A stretch of 64,000 bases of DNA, taken from NCBI GenBank assembly GCA_036435485.1, contig CM071597.1, forward strand, positions 146,689,647 through 146,753,646. The letters are read 5' to 3'. This stretch comes from Saposhnikovia divaricata (lineage: Eukaryota; Streptophyta; Magnoliopsida; Apiales; Apiaceae). Made by a program: the position numbers and the translations under genes. Positions 50,191 through 62,479 of this stretch are shown here, piece by piece. Within the stretch, counting starts at the first letter, position 1. Every line of letters starts with the position of its first letter. The notes below the pieces were generated by a model. It saw only the letters and a list, made by a program, of their open reading frames with translations, ran no database searches and was not told where the DNA came from.

Positions 50191-50417
50191 CATTTCCCTT
50201 CAAGGATCCATTAGCTCCTTCCTGGATGGTAGATTATTCTTATCTAGGTCCTCAACCATCGAATTACTCTATTCTGACAATATACCAATGCATCAGGATT
50301 ATTGTCCAAAGCAATATCCATTCATTACAATCATTGTTCTTTGAAACCACCATTCATTAGTGCTCTTTAACCACAATAAGAAAAGTTTTAATTCTACCCA
50401 AAATTCGGGTTATTACA

Positions 50418-53400
50418 GTCTCCCCTCCTTAAAAGGATTCCGTCCTCGGAATCAGTTTAGGAACAACTGGTGTTACTTCTATCCCATTGCACTTTCTATT
50501 TCTCAGGTGGATTCTTCCACTTCTTGATTTTCTTCAAATCTCTCACTAGCTTGACAACCTTATCTCTTAGCGCTTGCTCTTTTCTATTCATAATTTCCAC
50601 AGGTTGTCCTTCGTAGTTCAGATTCGATTATGTATATCTATCTGCTCGTACTCTATCATATGCCGGGCATCTATAGTATACTGATGAGGCACATACGCAT
50701 GAACCATGTTATGACCATTTTACCAGTTTGGGTGAGGCTGGCTCATAGGCCACCTTCCTGACGCGCTTAAACTCTCAGATGGCCCAATGAATCTTGGGCT
50801 AAACTTCCTTTCATTCTAATCTTGTTAATTCCTTCCACGAGGATACCTTTTCTTTTTACAAATCTCGAACCTCATATTCTCTATCTTGTTTGCACAGAAA
50901 TACATCAACAAAAACTTGCTTGTCAGAATCCTCTATTAATTCTAGATATTTCCCAATTCCATTGTATAAATGTCAACTCTATTGTCGACGGGGTACTCCG
51001 TATTGAAACTAGTTCGAGTATTCTAACAACCGATTCGAGTAACTCTTGATGTCTAGCAACGAGCTCGTCGGCCATCACTGTTTTGGCCTCGCTATCTCAT
51101 TGTTAACTACTATCACCCCCAGTATTCCAACCTCTTCTTTAATCATCTCACAGAATGCCAATCTACCTCCTGTGTTCATTCAGTCATTCTCTATTATCTC
51201 ATCTCTTCTCCTTTCTGAAAGAAAGGCGAATCTCTTGGGGAATTTGTTTGCGGGGAATGTTGTCTGGTTCGAGGACTCTTAATCCTTTTATCACAAATCA
51301 TAATCTTCATATACACACAAGCACACATATTTTCAGATCTGATAGGTCTGAAAGTCGATCATGTTTGATCCTTTTTGATTTCGCACCTTTCCTTCATATA
51401 TACGATGTTTCGATATACTTAGGGCGAAAACTATCTCAAATAACTCACAGCCAATTCATTAAATTCCAAAAAGTTGTGGGTGCAATAGTCAACCCAAAAT
51501 GACATCACTTACAATTTCATAGTGTCTATACCTAGTGCGATTCACAATCTTGGGTATATCCTCGATTTTTAACTTCCAACCGGTGATGTCCCATTTCCTA
51601 ATAAGTTTGGAAAATACACAGCGTCCCTGTGCTGCTCAGACAATCTTCTACAACAGTACCTATACTCAATGTTGACTCATTCAACTCTCGAGGTTCGATG
51701 CACAATCTTGTGCTAACATATTTCTTTCTTACAACACATCAGTTCCTCATGGTGGCACACTGAGTCTCATTGCACTCTTATTCAACAATCCTCGCATCTG
51801 AGTTGATAATTCTTTTATTCCTACTGGGCTAACGGGAGATGCAGCACTAGGCTCTGAACACTCGATATTCATTATTATGTCATCCAAATCGATATCTGGT
51901 AGCTTATTAAAACCTTGTACAACCTCCCAAAATCATTATAATTATACTTGGTGTCTCTTTCCTCGGGGTCAACCATATGAGCTAATCAAGCCTCATATCT
52001 CTGGCGTCATAATCTCTTAGTCTGAACTAGATTCCAAAATCTCTGACTCCGTCTTTATCCTTAAATTATTTCCTTCATAATCAATTTGGCTCCATTGGGT
52101 ATCAACTAATCCACCATTATTATAATATCAATTTCTCCCTAATTCGAAAGGAATCAAATCTCTCGATCGAGTGGTACTCTGGGTAGGTTCTCTGGAAATC
52201 ACTATTCCTTATCCATAAGGAACACTTCCTGAACTTGATGTAGATATTACATGAAGTAGATAAAATTGCAGAAGAGTTTCAAGCATCGCAGCTATGTCAG
52301 GTTGATGAAACTATCACTCATGCAGCTTTCATAAAAGACTGGAAACTTAACGGTTTACTTCGTCAATTTTGTATCATGGTCCTGGTTTGCCTCAAAACGG
52401 GACCTTCTAAGGTACGTAATATGCTTAAGACTCCATCACGAATCGAATCTTTACTTAAACTATTATTACCTTCGATTCTTGCACAATCATCAAAAGGAAT
52501 GTAACTTCCTCCACTCCGATATGACCTTCAAGGTCTTTCCAAATATCATTTTGTTTCTTCGGTATGAACATTTGTAATTATTCCTCTATACTTAGACTAT
52601 CGGCCACCTCATTGGCCTTTCCTGATAATAATAATTTCTGGTAATTCTTGTTCTCTGGATATATTCCAATTCAAACTTTTCTACCTCATTCCCATCACTG
52701 TTGGGTGAAAGAATTCTCCCTTAAGCTCTGCTGATGGAGAAAAATATATTTATCAGTCTTTTTCCATAAGTCATTGCTTCCACCTACCCGTGGGAACTTT
52801 ATCACGTTTATTCCCAATCCTACTTAGGATACTTCTTTTCTTAGTTCTTTCCTTATCTTAGGATAATCTCAGCCTTTATAGGTTCAATCCATACTTCCTC
52901 AGGGTTTCATACATGCCTCATCTGGCATTATTGTTACTATGTCATACATTCCTTACCAAACTTCCATTTTGAAGTTCGGAATATTACCTTTTTTTCCTTG
53001 TAAGGTTTCATAGGTCATCCTCATCATTCCTCCTGTATTTTCTGGGTACAGGGTATATCAAAATGTCATTGATCAATACTCTAATAATTCTATCTATGTT
53101 CTTTCCAGAACTCTTTTTAATAATCCTTACCGGTCATTGTTGCCTTAGCAAGTCCAACTCATATCATCTGAATTCATAATGTCGTTATTAGGGTTAATGC
53201 CATCCCTTGTGCATTCCCCAGGGTTTGTCTTAATTTATGGATATCCTATCCTTAATTCAACTGCCAAGGAATTCTTGCATCCTATACTTGGCAATCAAAT
53301 CATGTATCCTTAATAAGGGTCTCTTTTCAATCATTCTCATTTGATAATCGATCGGTGGCTTAATGCTAACCTCTTCTTTCAGATAGTTGTCAGCCTATTT

Positions 53401-56078
53401 GACCTTCCAAAAGACAACGTGTGTCTATCTGCTCTCTTACAGAACTTGGTAATGGTAGCAAGGATGTTCTGGAAGATATTGATCGAGTTCAACGTGAATC
53501 TCTTAGTACTTATCGTTTTTCTCAAAGGTACTTGCCTTAGACAAAATTTCTACAGCATACTGATCCATCTCTGAACATTTCTATACTCTCTTCATAAACC
53601 TTCATTGTTTACTTCCCTTGGTCATAATATATTCATGGTATTTATAATATCCTAACATCATACATCTCAAGTCATTATACTTCCATTTTTACTCGTAATC
53701 TTGGGCAATCATATACACATGAATCACTTTAGTACGGGTGACCCCATTCCAAAAAGTCTAGTAAATTCCCAATCCAAACATGGGTTGCAAAGGGTTCAGT
53801 AGAAGATTCCTCCGATCTCATTAATATTTCCTTTATATCAAAAGCCCTTGCAGTCGGCGCTTACTTAGAAGCAACCCTGCTTTGTCCTTTCATTGCTGGT
53901 CTAGTCACTTGATAATCCTTTGTGACTTGGCCTCAACTGACCACACTAAAATAAAAATATATGGTTTTAGGGGTTGGCTAATTAGCATTACTTTTCTAGC
54001 AATTGCTGGCATAGTGCCTTCTACTTTGATACCTTTCTACCTTTCCAAAACTTTACTCCATATAGGTCTTAATCGACTTCTCGGCACCATCTCCGGTCAC
54101 CTTTCCTCCACTTTTATCTTTTCAACTATTCTTATGAATCCCACGTGCCACGCAAGCTTACCATTCATGGTATAACAGCCTTTTCACTTAAGTCAATCCC
54201 GGAGTTTCTCAGTCCGGCTGGTTTCTTACTTACATTTCCTGTTTTCGTCCAATCTCACTTCATCATTATATTTCTACAATCAATCGTGATAACCGGGGTT
54301 TATCCACCAACCCATATAGCGGCTACTTTACCCAATTCACGGGGTTCGCCCCAGTTTCTACTCTCTTCCATGATGTTCTCTGATAATCAGAAAGACAAGG
54401 TTTGCCAAAATTCGTTGAATTTCTTTCCAGAATCAAGGAAATTTTGGTCAATCTATCCAACCACCGGTAACACTATGTAGATCAATTTCGAAACCTAGAG
54501 AATAGTTCTATGAGCATCCAAGCAGGTAGAATCATAAGCAGTTATAATAACGGAATTATTGACACAAAGTTGGAAGTTTAACCACTAGAAAGGAACCAAA
54601 TATATATATCCCATAGAAGGGAAATCAAAAGTTTCAAACTGAAACATGCCACCTCTTCTTGATACATATACATCTTAGTTGTCGATAATATCAAATGTCA
54701 GTCTCCCTAACCACAGGTTTAAGAAGGAACACTACCGTCGAAGTTAGTCGTTCAATAAAAATTGGCACTACTAGGGCCATCCTAGTCTGGTGTACCGTGC
54801 TGTTCGAATGCATCCGTAATTACTCTGCCGTGCTGCATAAGCACACCACCTAAACCTGTATGAGATGCATCATAGTGTATCATAAAGTCTTCCTTCTCCC
54901 GTTAGGCAACACCAACGCCGGGTCGTTACCAATTTCATCTTAAAACATTCTCTATTACCTCTTAACCACTAATCGCATTACTTGATCCATTTGCAATTCA
55001 GTGTCAGAATAAACTTAAGGTAACTACTATAATCTATTCGGGGAAAAGAAAGAATTTAATATTCTTCTGAATCACATGCATCTAACGTTCCTGATTCACC
55101 ATTTTACTGAGTTAAAATAAACTTATACTCAGTACCTGATAGTAGTCATATTACGAGTTTATCATAGACCCACTGGTCTTTTTCTCTGGTAGTTTCTGAG
55201 ATCATCGTCTCGCTTACTACTTTATATAACTTTATCCAATCAGGCCATCACTTTCCACTGTCTTTACTTTCAAAGCTGGTTCATTCATAATATGGACATT
55301 TCGCTGAATAAAACCACCTCAACAATCTCAATTTGGTTTCATAAAATATAACCCATGAAATCCGCCTTCTCATGGCGAATTACCATTGACAATATTCACA
55401 CTAATCCATTTATCCGATAATATGGCACTTGTTGCCTCTATCTCAACTGCTCCTGGGTGCTCCCCGTCCTACATCGACGTCTTTGATAATCATGCATCAT
55501 TCTAACTCCTTTCTCATTAATCTGAAAGTCTCTAAGGATCTTTAACTATCCCCATATAAGACCTCAAGTAATCCTTCCAATCTGTCTTAATTGCTGGTAC
55601 TACCTCTCGTAGTCCGGCTATAAATCCAACATAAAATTTCAATTCTCTTAATAATATCTCAATTCTTTGTGCTCACTTCTCTGAGCACTATAATCTTAAC
55701 TCTCGCTATCCCTCTGGCTACAGCCCTCATTTCCTTGGAGTAAACTCCTCATCCTCAATAGGATTCTCCTCTGCTGGAACCTCTTTCGAGTCCTCAATAG
55801 GGTACTCTATCGAATTCACAATCCGATCGTCAGCATATAATAAAACATCATCATGCTGCTGCTCGTACGCCTCAAGGTCTGTCGCCTTACTAGTCGATAC
55901 GAGAACGAGCTAAGTTACTATCATGATACTTAAGAGTTCCCATAAGGGTTTTATATGTCAGTACTACTTGAAGTAGTCCGACTATGAACTTGGCAAGAGT
56001 TCTTATTATCTTAGTGAGTTTATTGTTTTAACGTCGTATCATCTCTGGGGTTTATAACGTACGCTCTGATACCACTTC
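50418..56078 (-). mobile_element. Element B interior: decayed Gypsy-derived, same family as A
   Basis: Polypurine tract at 50418-50436, PBS complement at 56063-56074. From 52208 on, it follows the interior of A closely. No intact gene. Relics: RNase H (about 54795-54890, YDASHTGLGGVLMQHGRVI) and the pre-gag ORF (55728-55893). Confidence 0.8.
55728..55893 (-). pseudogene. Relic of the pre-gag ORF in element B
   Basis: The minus strand stays open for about 55 codons: TDLEAYEQQHDDVLLYADD, then Glu/Asp-rich, then a stop. It matches the relic in A and the N-terminus of the intact ORF in C. It sits between the PBS and the decayed pol, the same place in all copies. Confidence 0.65.
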
Positions 56079-56453
56079 TGTAACACCCCCAGATCCGGGG
56101 TCCGGGATCCGGTTGTTACGGTTTCCAATTCTGTCCACAACACTTGAACTTTCCTTAACATAAAATAAATTACATCTCTATGACCCAACACAACAATGTA
56201 AAACACACCCGTTATAGTCCCAGAGATGAAATCAGAGTAACAATCAAATTTTTATTAATCACATTATGAGTTCTTACAATCCAAAAGAATTTCAATATAA
56301 ATACATACTCTTTGCCATCCATTTACATAAGTCATACTAGACCATATACTTCGTACTGAAAGAATAAATCTATCCTACCAATAGCTTCTTCTTCAGCTCT
56401 GGTAGTCTCATCATCCTCGCCCGCGTTGATTGCGCCTTGTGCGAGTCATCTGG
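56079..56453 (-). repeat. 5' LTR of element B, interrupted by element C
   Basis: TGTAACACCCCCAGATCC... matches the first 375 bp of the complete A LTR (by eye about 90%) and stops at CATCTGG, where the LTR of C starts. On the minus strand it retains the conserved small ORF start (MTRTRRNQRGRG) just inside the breakpoint. Confidence 0.8.
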
Positions 56454-59400
56454 TGTAAGAACCCTAATTTTTGGTAATATTTCCTTATATTTAATATCTT
56501 GTGACATTGTCATTATGGAACCTTTCTAGTCATCCCTATTGATTAATAGAATTGATTGTCTGAGAAACTGCGTTGTTGCATTTATTATGTAAGATATAAA
56601 GGCAGGAGTCTTATTGTTAGTAATATTTATAAAACTTGGGATTTGAGAATGGTTAGAGTATTAAAGGATTTATTAAGAATTATGACGAGGAATTATGGAC
56701 ATTCGAGGAATTTACACAATAAGTACTTAAGGAATTATAGGGGAAATCTCTACGCGACAAAATATTATTACGAGAGATTAATTAAGATACGATACGAATT
56801 GAAGATTAAATAACAAGCATTGGTGGAAGAATAATAATACAAGGAGTAGTATTGCATGCAAGCCCATGCAACCAAGTGGTTAGAAATCAAGTAAACTAGT
56901 TAGCCATTGGAAGATGAATAGTATCTAGTTGGTTGTTTTTTTCAAAAGGGGGAACACATAGTACATGAGCCCATGCTTGCTAGTACATTACCTATACTTA
57001 CATGTGATATGTATCACCCAACCTAATTAACATCAATTATTCACCCAACATAACACAAACATAAAACACAAACTCCTTTCTTCCCCCCCCTTGTGTGCTC
57101 TCGGCCAAAACAAAAGGAGAGAAGAAAATTTCTTCTCCTCCCCTCTTCCATCACTCATAAATCTCACCATAATTCCTAGGTCATCTACATCATCTAGACA
57201 AGGTATGTTAGCAATTTCACTCCATTTCATCCACCCCATTTCAAGTTATAAATTGTTCAAGCTTGGGTGAATAGTAACCAAGTTTGTTTTTCCTTTAGAT
57301 CTTGCATTGTAAGTGTTGTACGAGACCATCTAAGGTGTTTTTGAGTTGTGTAAAGCTTATCCAAGGCCTCTAGGAGCTCAAGAAGGTATAAAAATCTCAA
57401 ACCCTCTTGGTTATGTATTGTTTATAAAGTATGGTAGTAGATCCATGTGTTTGAGAACTAATCTTGGTTGTATATGTATTGGATAGCATGGATCTTGAGT
57501 TTTGATGTTGAGATTGTGACTTTTATGACTATGGTTAATATATATATCTCCATGAGTGTTATGAACCATGATCTAAGTGTATTAAGTGTTGATTATGTTA
57601 TGGAAGTATGAAAAATGGTTGATCTAAGTAGTTTGAGCTTGCTGAGTTTTGTCCAGGAACTTTGACCTGTATTGTAGCACGATTTTGAACCCCCAAATGA
57701 TGTCCCCCGATGTCCTACCATATATTGTTGGAAAGATAATTGAATTTAGTTTCTGGAAATGTAAGGTTCATGGCTAGGTAATGTGTAGATTTTAAGTTAT
57801 GGCCGGAGGAGTGAATTGTGTTTCTGGACTATGGACTGCACTAAGTGACCCCCTTGTGAACCTTGTTTAAACCCCTAAAAATATATGTGGGATCATGAAA
57901 AAAATTGAGAATGTAGGGAATGCAGTGGTGAAGACCACCCAAAAGGAATTGGATTAAAATATGAATTTTTGGATTTTATAAAAATGCTAGAGTAAAATTC
58001 GCGCAATGGAAAAAGTCGATTAGTGGAACATGATTCTAGGGTTAGTGGTTATGATTCGAACGTGGTAACTAAATTAAGTCGAGTAAGTGACGAGCGTAAT
58101 CGAGTGATGACATGGACCTATAGTGGGGATAAAGAGTCATAAGACGAAGTCGTTAAGTTAATTTCGTACCCCCTCTAAACCCCGTAATTAAAGAGATATT
58201 GTTAAGGTACTAACGAACGATTATTGCTTATGTATAGATCGTTCGAATCCGCACGCTCGACCACCCCAACCAAACCAAGGCAAGTTTACTTTTCAAAACT
58301 TATCCATATACAAGGACTTTTACTGTTGTGTTTGTAGTTTTCAAATTATATCAAATGCTATGTTTATCGAAGTATTGATGCAATTTAGATTGAATAAGTA
58401 CATAGATGCTTGTACCCCTTGAACTTAGATTGAAATGTTTTCTTCGGACAACAGCTCTAGCAATAGAGGTCGTAGCGGTCCGTATATACTATTGACCGGG
58501 GAGCGGTATATTATTATATCGTATCTAGATTGCGAAAACCCGAAGGGTCATTCGGGTGGTATCGTATACTCAAATAACTATTGTTATATCTTCGTAAATA
58601 CTCGAAACCCTATCTTGGATTAAAAGTTTATTTTATCGAATAATTATTTTATTAATTATTAATATTAAATCTTAAAATATTATTTATTAATTACTGTTCA
58701 TTATTTAAAGACAAAGTTAATCCAAGATACACTTTAATATTTTCAAACTCGAACTCATTCGAACTCAAAACATTTTCGAAAACCCCCGGTCAGATTCTGC
58801 TTCTTGTATGATTTCAAGAATCATCGGTCGACTGATGTCGGACCTCAACTACTCTGTTTTCAATCAAAATCAAGTTTTAAAAGAAAAAGAAAAAGGCACT
58901 CTGGCAGGTGTGGGAACCGTTGACGAACGATTCCCGGGATGTGTAAGCGGCCGTGAGCCAGGCGGTCCATCACTTATTATTCCGACCCAGGTGTTGCCGA
59001 AGGATGATTACGGATGTAGTTTTTATCGAGGGTGATTACGGATGTAGTTTTCACTCGAGGGATAGTTACGGATGTAGTTTCTATCCTTCTACCGGTAGAG
59101 AAGACCCGCGGATGATTGGACTTGGATGTGGCGACTGATCATCGTCAATCCTTGTCAGGTTTTGTGTTTTTTTAAGTCCCATTCCTCCATTTTGGAAAAA
59201 TGCTTTGACACTGCTTCTTAGGCTTTTGTGCCAAGTTGCTGTTAGTGTTCTATTTTGATGAGAAAGATGTTGAATCAATGTAGTATCTAGAACTGCAGGT
59301 TTATTTTGAAAACAAGGGCACGTATTGTTGCACCTTCGAGATTTATCAACTATGACAAGTGATTTTATAACTGATTGATACAAACAAGTATATCAACTGC

Positions 59401-59938
59401 CAATCATATGAAATGCTATATTGCTTACCTTATACGTATATTTCTTGCTGAGCTATAGTTGCTCACTCTTGCTTGTTTTCAAATTTTACAAACACAACAG
59501 CTAAGCGAAATGGCAAGACCCAGGCAGACTGCTCGAAAGCAGGTGACTAGACCCGAGCCACCACTCGAGATTCCACCGGTAGGCCCCATTAGCCTGATTG
59601 GTTGGCAGCTTTTGTTAGTTCGTTTTATTTATCAGTATGACCTGTGCAAGGCAGTGTATCGTAACAAACTTTCAAGCCGCCAACTTCGCTTCATATCGAA
59701 GTGTTGCTGGTAGCATAAATACTATTTAATTCGGTCTGTAATAACTCTGATAATTTTAATTCTGCTTAATCAATGTGTGACGTTTCTGAGGCTCTAACCT
59801 GTGTGTGTGTGTGTGGTGTGAGTTTATTGTGGGGTCGATGGTTGTGTTATATATATTATGTGTAAGAACAGGTATGTTATTAATGGAAAATGGACCGTGA
59901 GCGCCTAGATCTCCGACCCCGGATCTGGGGGCTTCACA
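56454..59938 (+). repeat. 5' LTR of element C
   Basis: 3485 bp, TGTAAGAACCC... to ...GGGGGCTTCACA. Candidate leader intron: donor AGAAG|GTATAAAA (starts 57386), acceptor ACAAACACAACAG (ends 59500). A tandem repeat of about 29 bp, three copies of GATTACGGATGTAGTTT type, lies at 59004-59086. It is followed by CCTTCTACCGGTAG, a 14-bp string also in the A LTRs. Confidence 0.85.
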
Positions 59939-60917
59939 GAAATGGTATCAGAGCGAGGTTACAGTTCTCAGAAATGATAGTAATTTAAGAAAGCAACCGT
60001 AATAATAATAACAATAACGATAACCCTAATAACAACATTAATAATACTTAGAACTCTCATCGAGTTTGTAGTCGGGTTATCGGATATAGCCCTGACTTTA
60101 AGGCCCGTGAGGGAACTACTTCTAAACCTTTCTTTTATGGTTAGTGACCCACCTTATTTCCCTTGTGTAGATGGAGGAGATACCAGACCCTGAGGCTTTC
60201 GAGAGAGAGCATGATGAGGCACTGATGCGAGAGACCGAGGATCCTGAGGAGGATATGGGTGCTAACTCCGAGCTTGGCCCCTGGATTACACTGATAGAGA
60301 GTACTGATGATGAGGATCCCGTTGAGGAGCCCTTTGAGCCTGAGCCAGAGCCTGTTACCCCATCTCCTATAGCTATTGATGAGGAGAGTGTGAGATCCGG
60401 TGAGGGTCGTGTTGTGTCACCCCCACCTTCTCCACAGACATCTAGCCCTGTTTCATCGGACGGTGACTCTGAGGATGACACTTCTGGCGAGGAGGAGCTT
60501 GACCCTACCCCTGCTACTGCTCCTGCTCCTGCTCCTGCTGCTGCTGCTGCACCTACTCCTGTTCCTGTCATACCACCTCCACCGACGGACCTACCCCCAG
60601 TGTCGGGTACTGAGCATGCTTACGTGGTACAGTTCCTGACCCGAGACTTACTATCTGTAGAGGCCCGACTTAAGGAGGCGAGGTGGGCACTAGTGGAGGA
60701 GCGCGAGGCGCGCTTGAGGATCCAGGCTGAGATGAGGACCGCTGTTGCTAGGAGGACTAGGGCTCGACTCCATAGGATTGAGAGGAGGAGTCGCGATAGG
60801 ATTCTTGGATTAGGGATCCGCGGGGGCGGAGTGATCCAGGCTAGGGATGCTAGGCGTGTTGTGCGTCGTGCATTTGCCCGAATGAGGACCTTGCTCCGTC
60901 GCGGCGCGGCCCCGTGA
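59510..60917 (+). CDS. Pre-gag ORF of element C: LTR-encoded first exon plus acidic, coiled-coil exon (predicted)
   Basis: Exon 60171-60917 is an intact 248-codon frame from an ATG directly after the acceptor CCCTTGTGTAG. It encodes an acidic N-terminus (PDPEAFEREHDEALMRET..., about residues 1-115), a Pro/Ala-rich linker (about 116-145), then a charged helix likely to form a coiled coil (SVEARLKEARWALVEERE) and an Arg-rich tail (ARRTRARLHRIERRSRDR), which could bind nucleic acid. A predicted upstream coding exon, 59510-59578 (23 codons, MARPRQTARKQVT...), ends at CCACCG|GTAGGC in phase 0, matching the phase of the acceptor. The 592-base intron would contain the LTR end and PBS. Without splicing, the 60171 ATG can still be used. 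No known family recognised. Same architecture in E1, and relics in A and B. Confidence 0.6.
59943..59954 (+). promoter_or_regulatory. Primer binding site of element C (initiator Met-tRNA type)
   Basis: TGGTATCAGAGC four bases after the LTR end. Confidence 0.88.
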
Positions 60918-61669
60918 TGTGTTACTGATAGCTCAGTCCCCTAGGTTCAGATGACATTAGTGTGTCAATTTTGCGAGATAGTTGACTTGTGCAGTGGTAT
61001 CCTTTCTGACCAGTGGATGAGTAGACTGACCTACAGATATGTAGAGGTGACTTCGGGTAGTATGTATGGATGTAGCCCTACTTTTGTGTAGCCTGACTAT
61101 TCGGATGATGTATTTGTATTTGTTCCACTTTTGCTAGACTTTGACATCGGAACTATGTATTTGGCTCTAACATCCAAACTTTGTGATAACCCTTGTACCG
61201 TACTTATTTAGTTTCAGTTTCCTTAATATTGCCTCAACTGCTTTACTTTCCGATGCCATGCTTTACTGTTTTGATATACAACTGTGATTATACAATTGTT
61301 ACAAGCCACAAATACAACCATACTGTTTCAAATTTACGATATGCGATTTCAAATTATTTTCTACAATTTCCAAAAAAATGTTCCTACAATCTTTAAAAAT
61401 AAATTTTTCAAAAAAAAAAAGAAAATTTTGTTTTGAAATTTTGAAAAAAATATTTTTGAGGTTTCGAAGTTTTGAAAAACTCTTGTAAATGTTTTCGCAT
61501 TCCAAAGGGATTTTTCCCCAAAAATGTTTGACATTTTATCTCCAACATCGGATTATTAAAACTTTTGCACTTCCACCCTTATGAGGAGGAACGATACGCT
61601 CCTGACCCGTGAAAACGCTGTCAGGTAATTGGAAAACCCTAACCCCTTTCTTGTTTTATTATCAGAATC
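60918..61669 (+). other. Non-coding leader between pre-gag ORF and Gag
   Basis: No open frame of note. It ends in a pyrimidine-rich tract and TTATCAG (61659-61665), four bases before the Gag ATG, a good splice acceptor. The A/T homopolymer-rich part at 61380-61520 is otherwise featureless. Confidence 0.5.
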
Positions 61670-62479
61670 ATGCCACCCAGAAGAATGAACACTCGAGCTC
61701 ACCCGATCAGTTCTGAGGGCCAGGGTAGCCACCATGGAGCCGGAGGCCACCAGAACCATGAAGGGGAGAATGCCAACCTGAGTGAGAATGAGGGCAACGA
61801 TCATAACTTGTTTGATGACTCTGAGTATGAAGAAGAAGAAGCTGGTGATGACACCCGAGAGGTAGAACATCCTAGGGGAGGCCCTATGGAACAGTTCATG
61901 AAGTTACTTAGGCAGAACTTGGACCGTCCCCCAGTTCAGCAACCACCCCAAAATGCTAATGCTAATGCTTTCCGGAACTTCAAATCCCTGAAACCCCCAG
62001 AATTTAAAGGAACTGCCGACCCAGTCGAGGCAAGGGCCTGGCTGAAGGAAATGGAAAAATCTTTCGAGATACTAGGCGTCGCTGAGGAGCAGAAGACTGT
62101 TTTCGCCACTTACCTTCTGAAGGGTGAGGCAAACTATTGGTGGGAAGCTAAGAAGAATTTGGAAGGAAGAGGTGTGGTAACCTGGGAGAGATTTAGCGAG
62201 CTGTTCTTGGAGAAGTACTTTCCTAGGTTCATGGAGACACAAATGGAGCTAAAGTTTTTGGAGCTGAAGCAAGGAAACATGACGGTGGCCGAGTATGAGG
62301 CCAAATTTACTGAGCTGTCAAGGTTTGTGCCGGAATATGTGAACTCTGAGGCAAAGAGGGCCCGAAGGTTTCAATTAGGGCTAAAACAATGGATTCAGAA
62401 TCGTGTGGCGGTTCTTGAGCTAACAGACTATGCCACCCTGGTACAGAAAGCGTCAATTGTTGAGGCTGGGAGTGAATAG
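61670..62479 (+). CDS. Gag capsid region of element C
   Basis: 269 codons from ATG. The acidic, disordered N-terminus (EYEEEEAGDD) is followed by the Ty3/Gypsy capsid domain: FKSLKPPEFKGTADPVEARA, WLKEMEKSFEIL, then YWWEAKKNL, W-RFSELFLEKYFP and MTVAEYEAKFTELSRF. It would assemble the virus-like particle in the cytoplasm. The frame stops at TAG (62477-62479) between capsid and zinc knuckles, where relatives read on. The same frame continues at once with MQKEREGKKRK, so the TAG is probably a point mutation (CAG to TAG would fit methylated-C decay). Confidence 0.88.
   Translation: MPPRRMNTRAHPISSEGQGSHHGAGGHQNHEGENANLSENEGNDHNLFDDSEYEEEEAGDDTREVEHPRGGPMEQFMKLLRQNLDRPPVQQPPQNANANAFRNFKSLKPPEFKGTADPVEARAWLKEMEKSFEILGVAEEQKTVFATYLLKGEANYWWEAKKNLEGRGVVTWERFSELFLEKYFPRFMETQMELKFLELKQGNMTVAEYEAKFTELSRFVPEYVNSEAKRARRFQLGLKQWIQNRVAVLELTDYATLVQKASIVEAGSE

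Larger units (their letters stand above)
43539..50417 (-). repeat. Middle LTR block: 5' LTR of element D and/or 3' LTR of element B
   Basis: The left end (43539, TGTAGCATCCC) abuts the PBS of D. The right end (50417, ...TTATTACA) abuts the polypurine tract of B. 48240-50417 is related to the A LTR at a clearly lower level than B's right LTR is, whereas 43539-48000 is D-specific. It contains the donor AAG|GTAGATC (intron start 48964, minus) conserved with A and C. It may be one 6.9-kb D-type LTR shared by two interiors, or two LTRs fused. A two-copy 35-bp repeat (GGTCTCCCCGAAGGGACATC type) is at 44291-44361. Confidence 0.5.

Noticed and set aside
49948..50360. Open frames with repeated GNTMHVRETLCTYGKHYAR-like units
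   Set aside because: Translations of the 20-bp tandem repeat in three frames.
60122..60571. Minus-strand Ser/Gly/Ala-rich open frame
   Set aside because: Shadow of the acidic, Pro/Ala-rich pre-gag ORF on the plus strand; composition explains the lack of stops.
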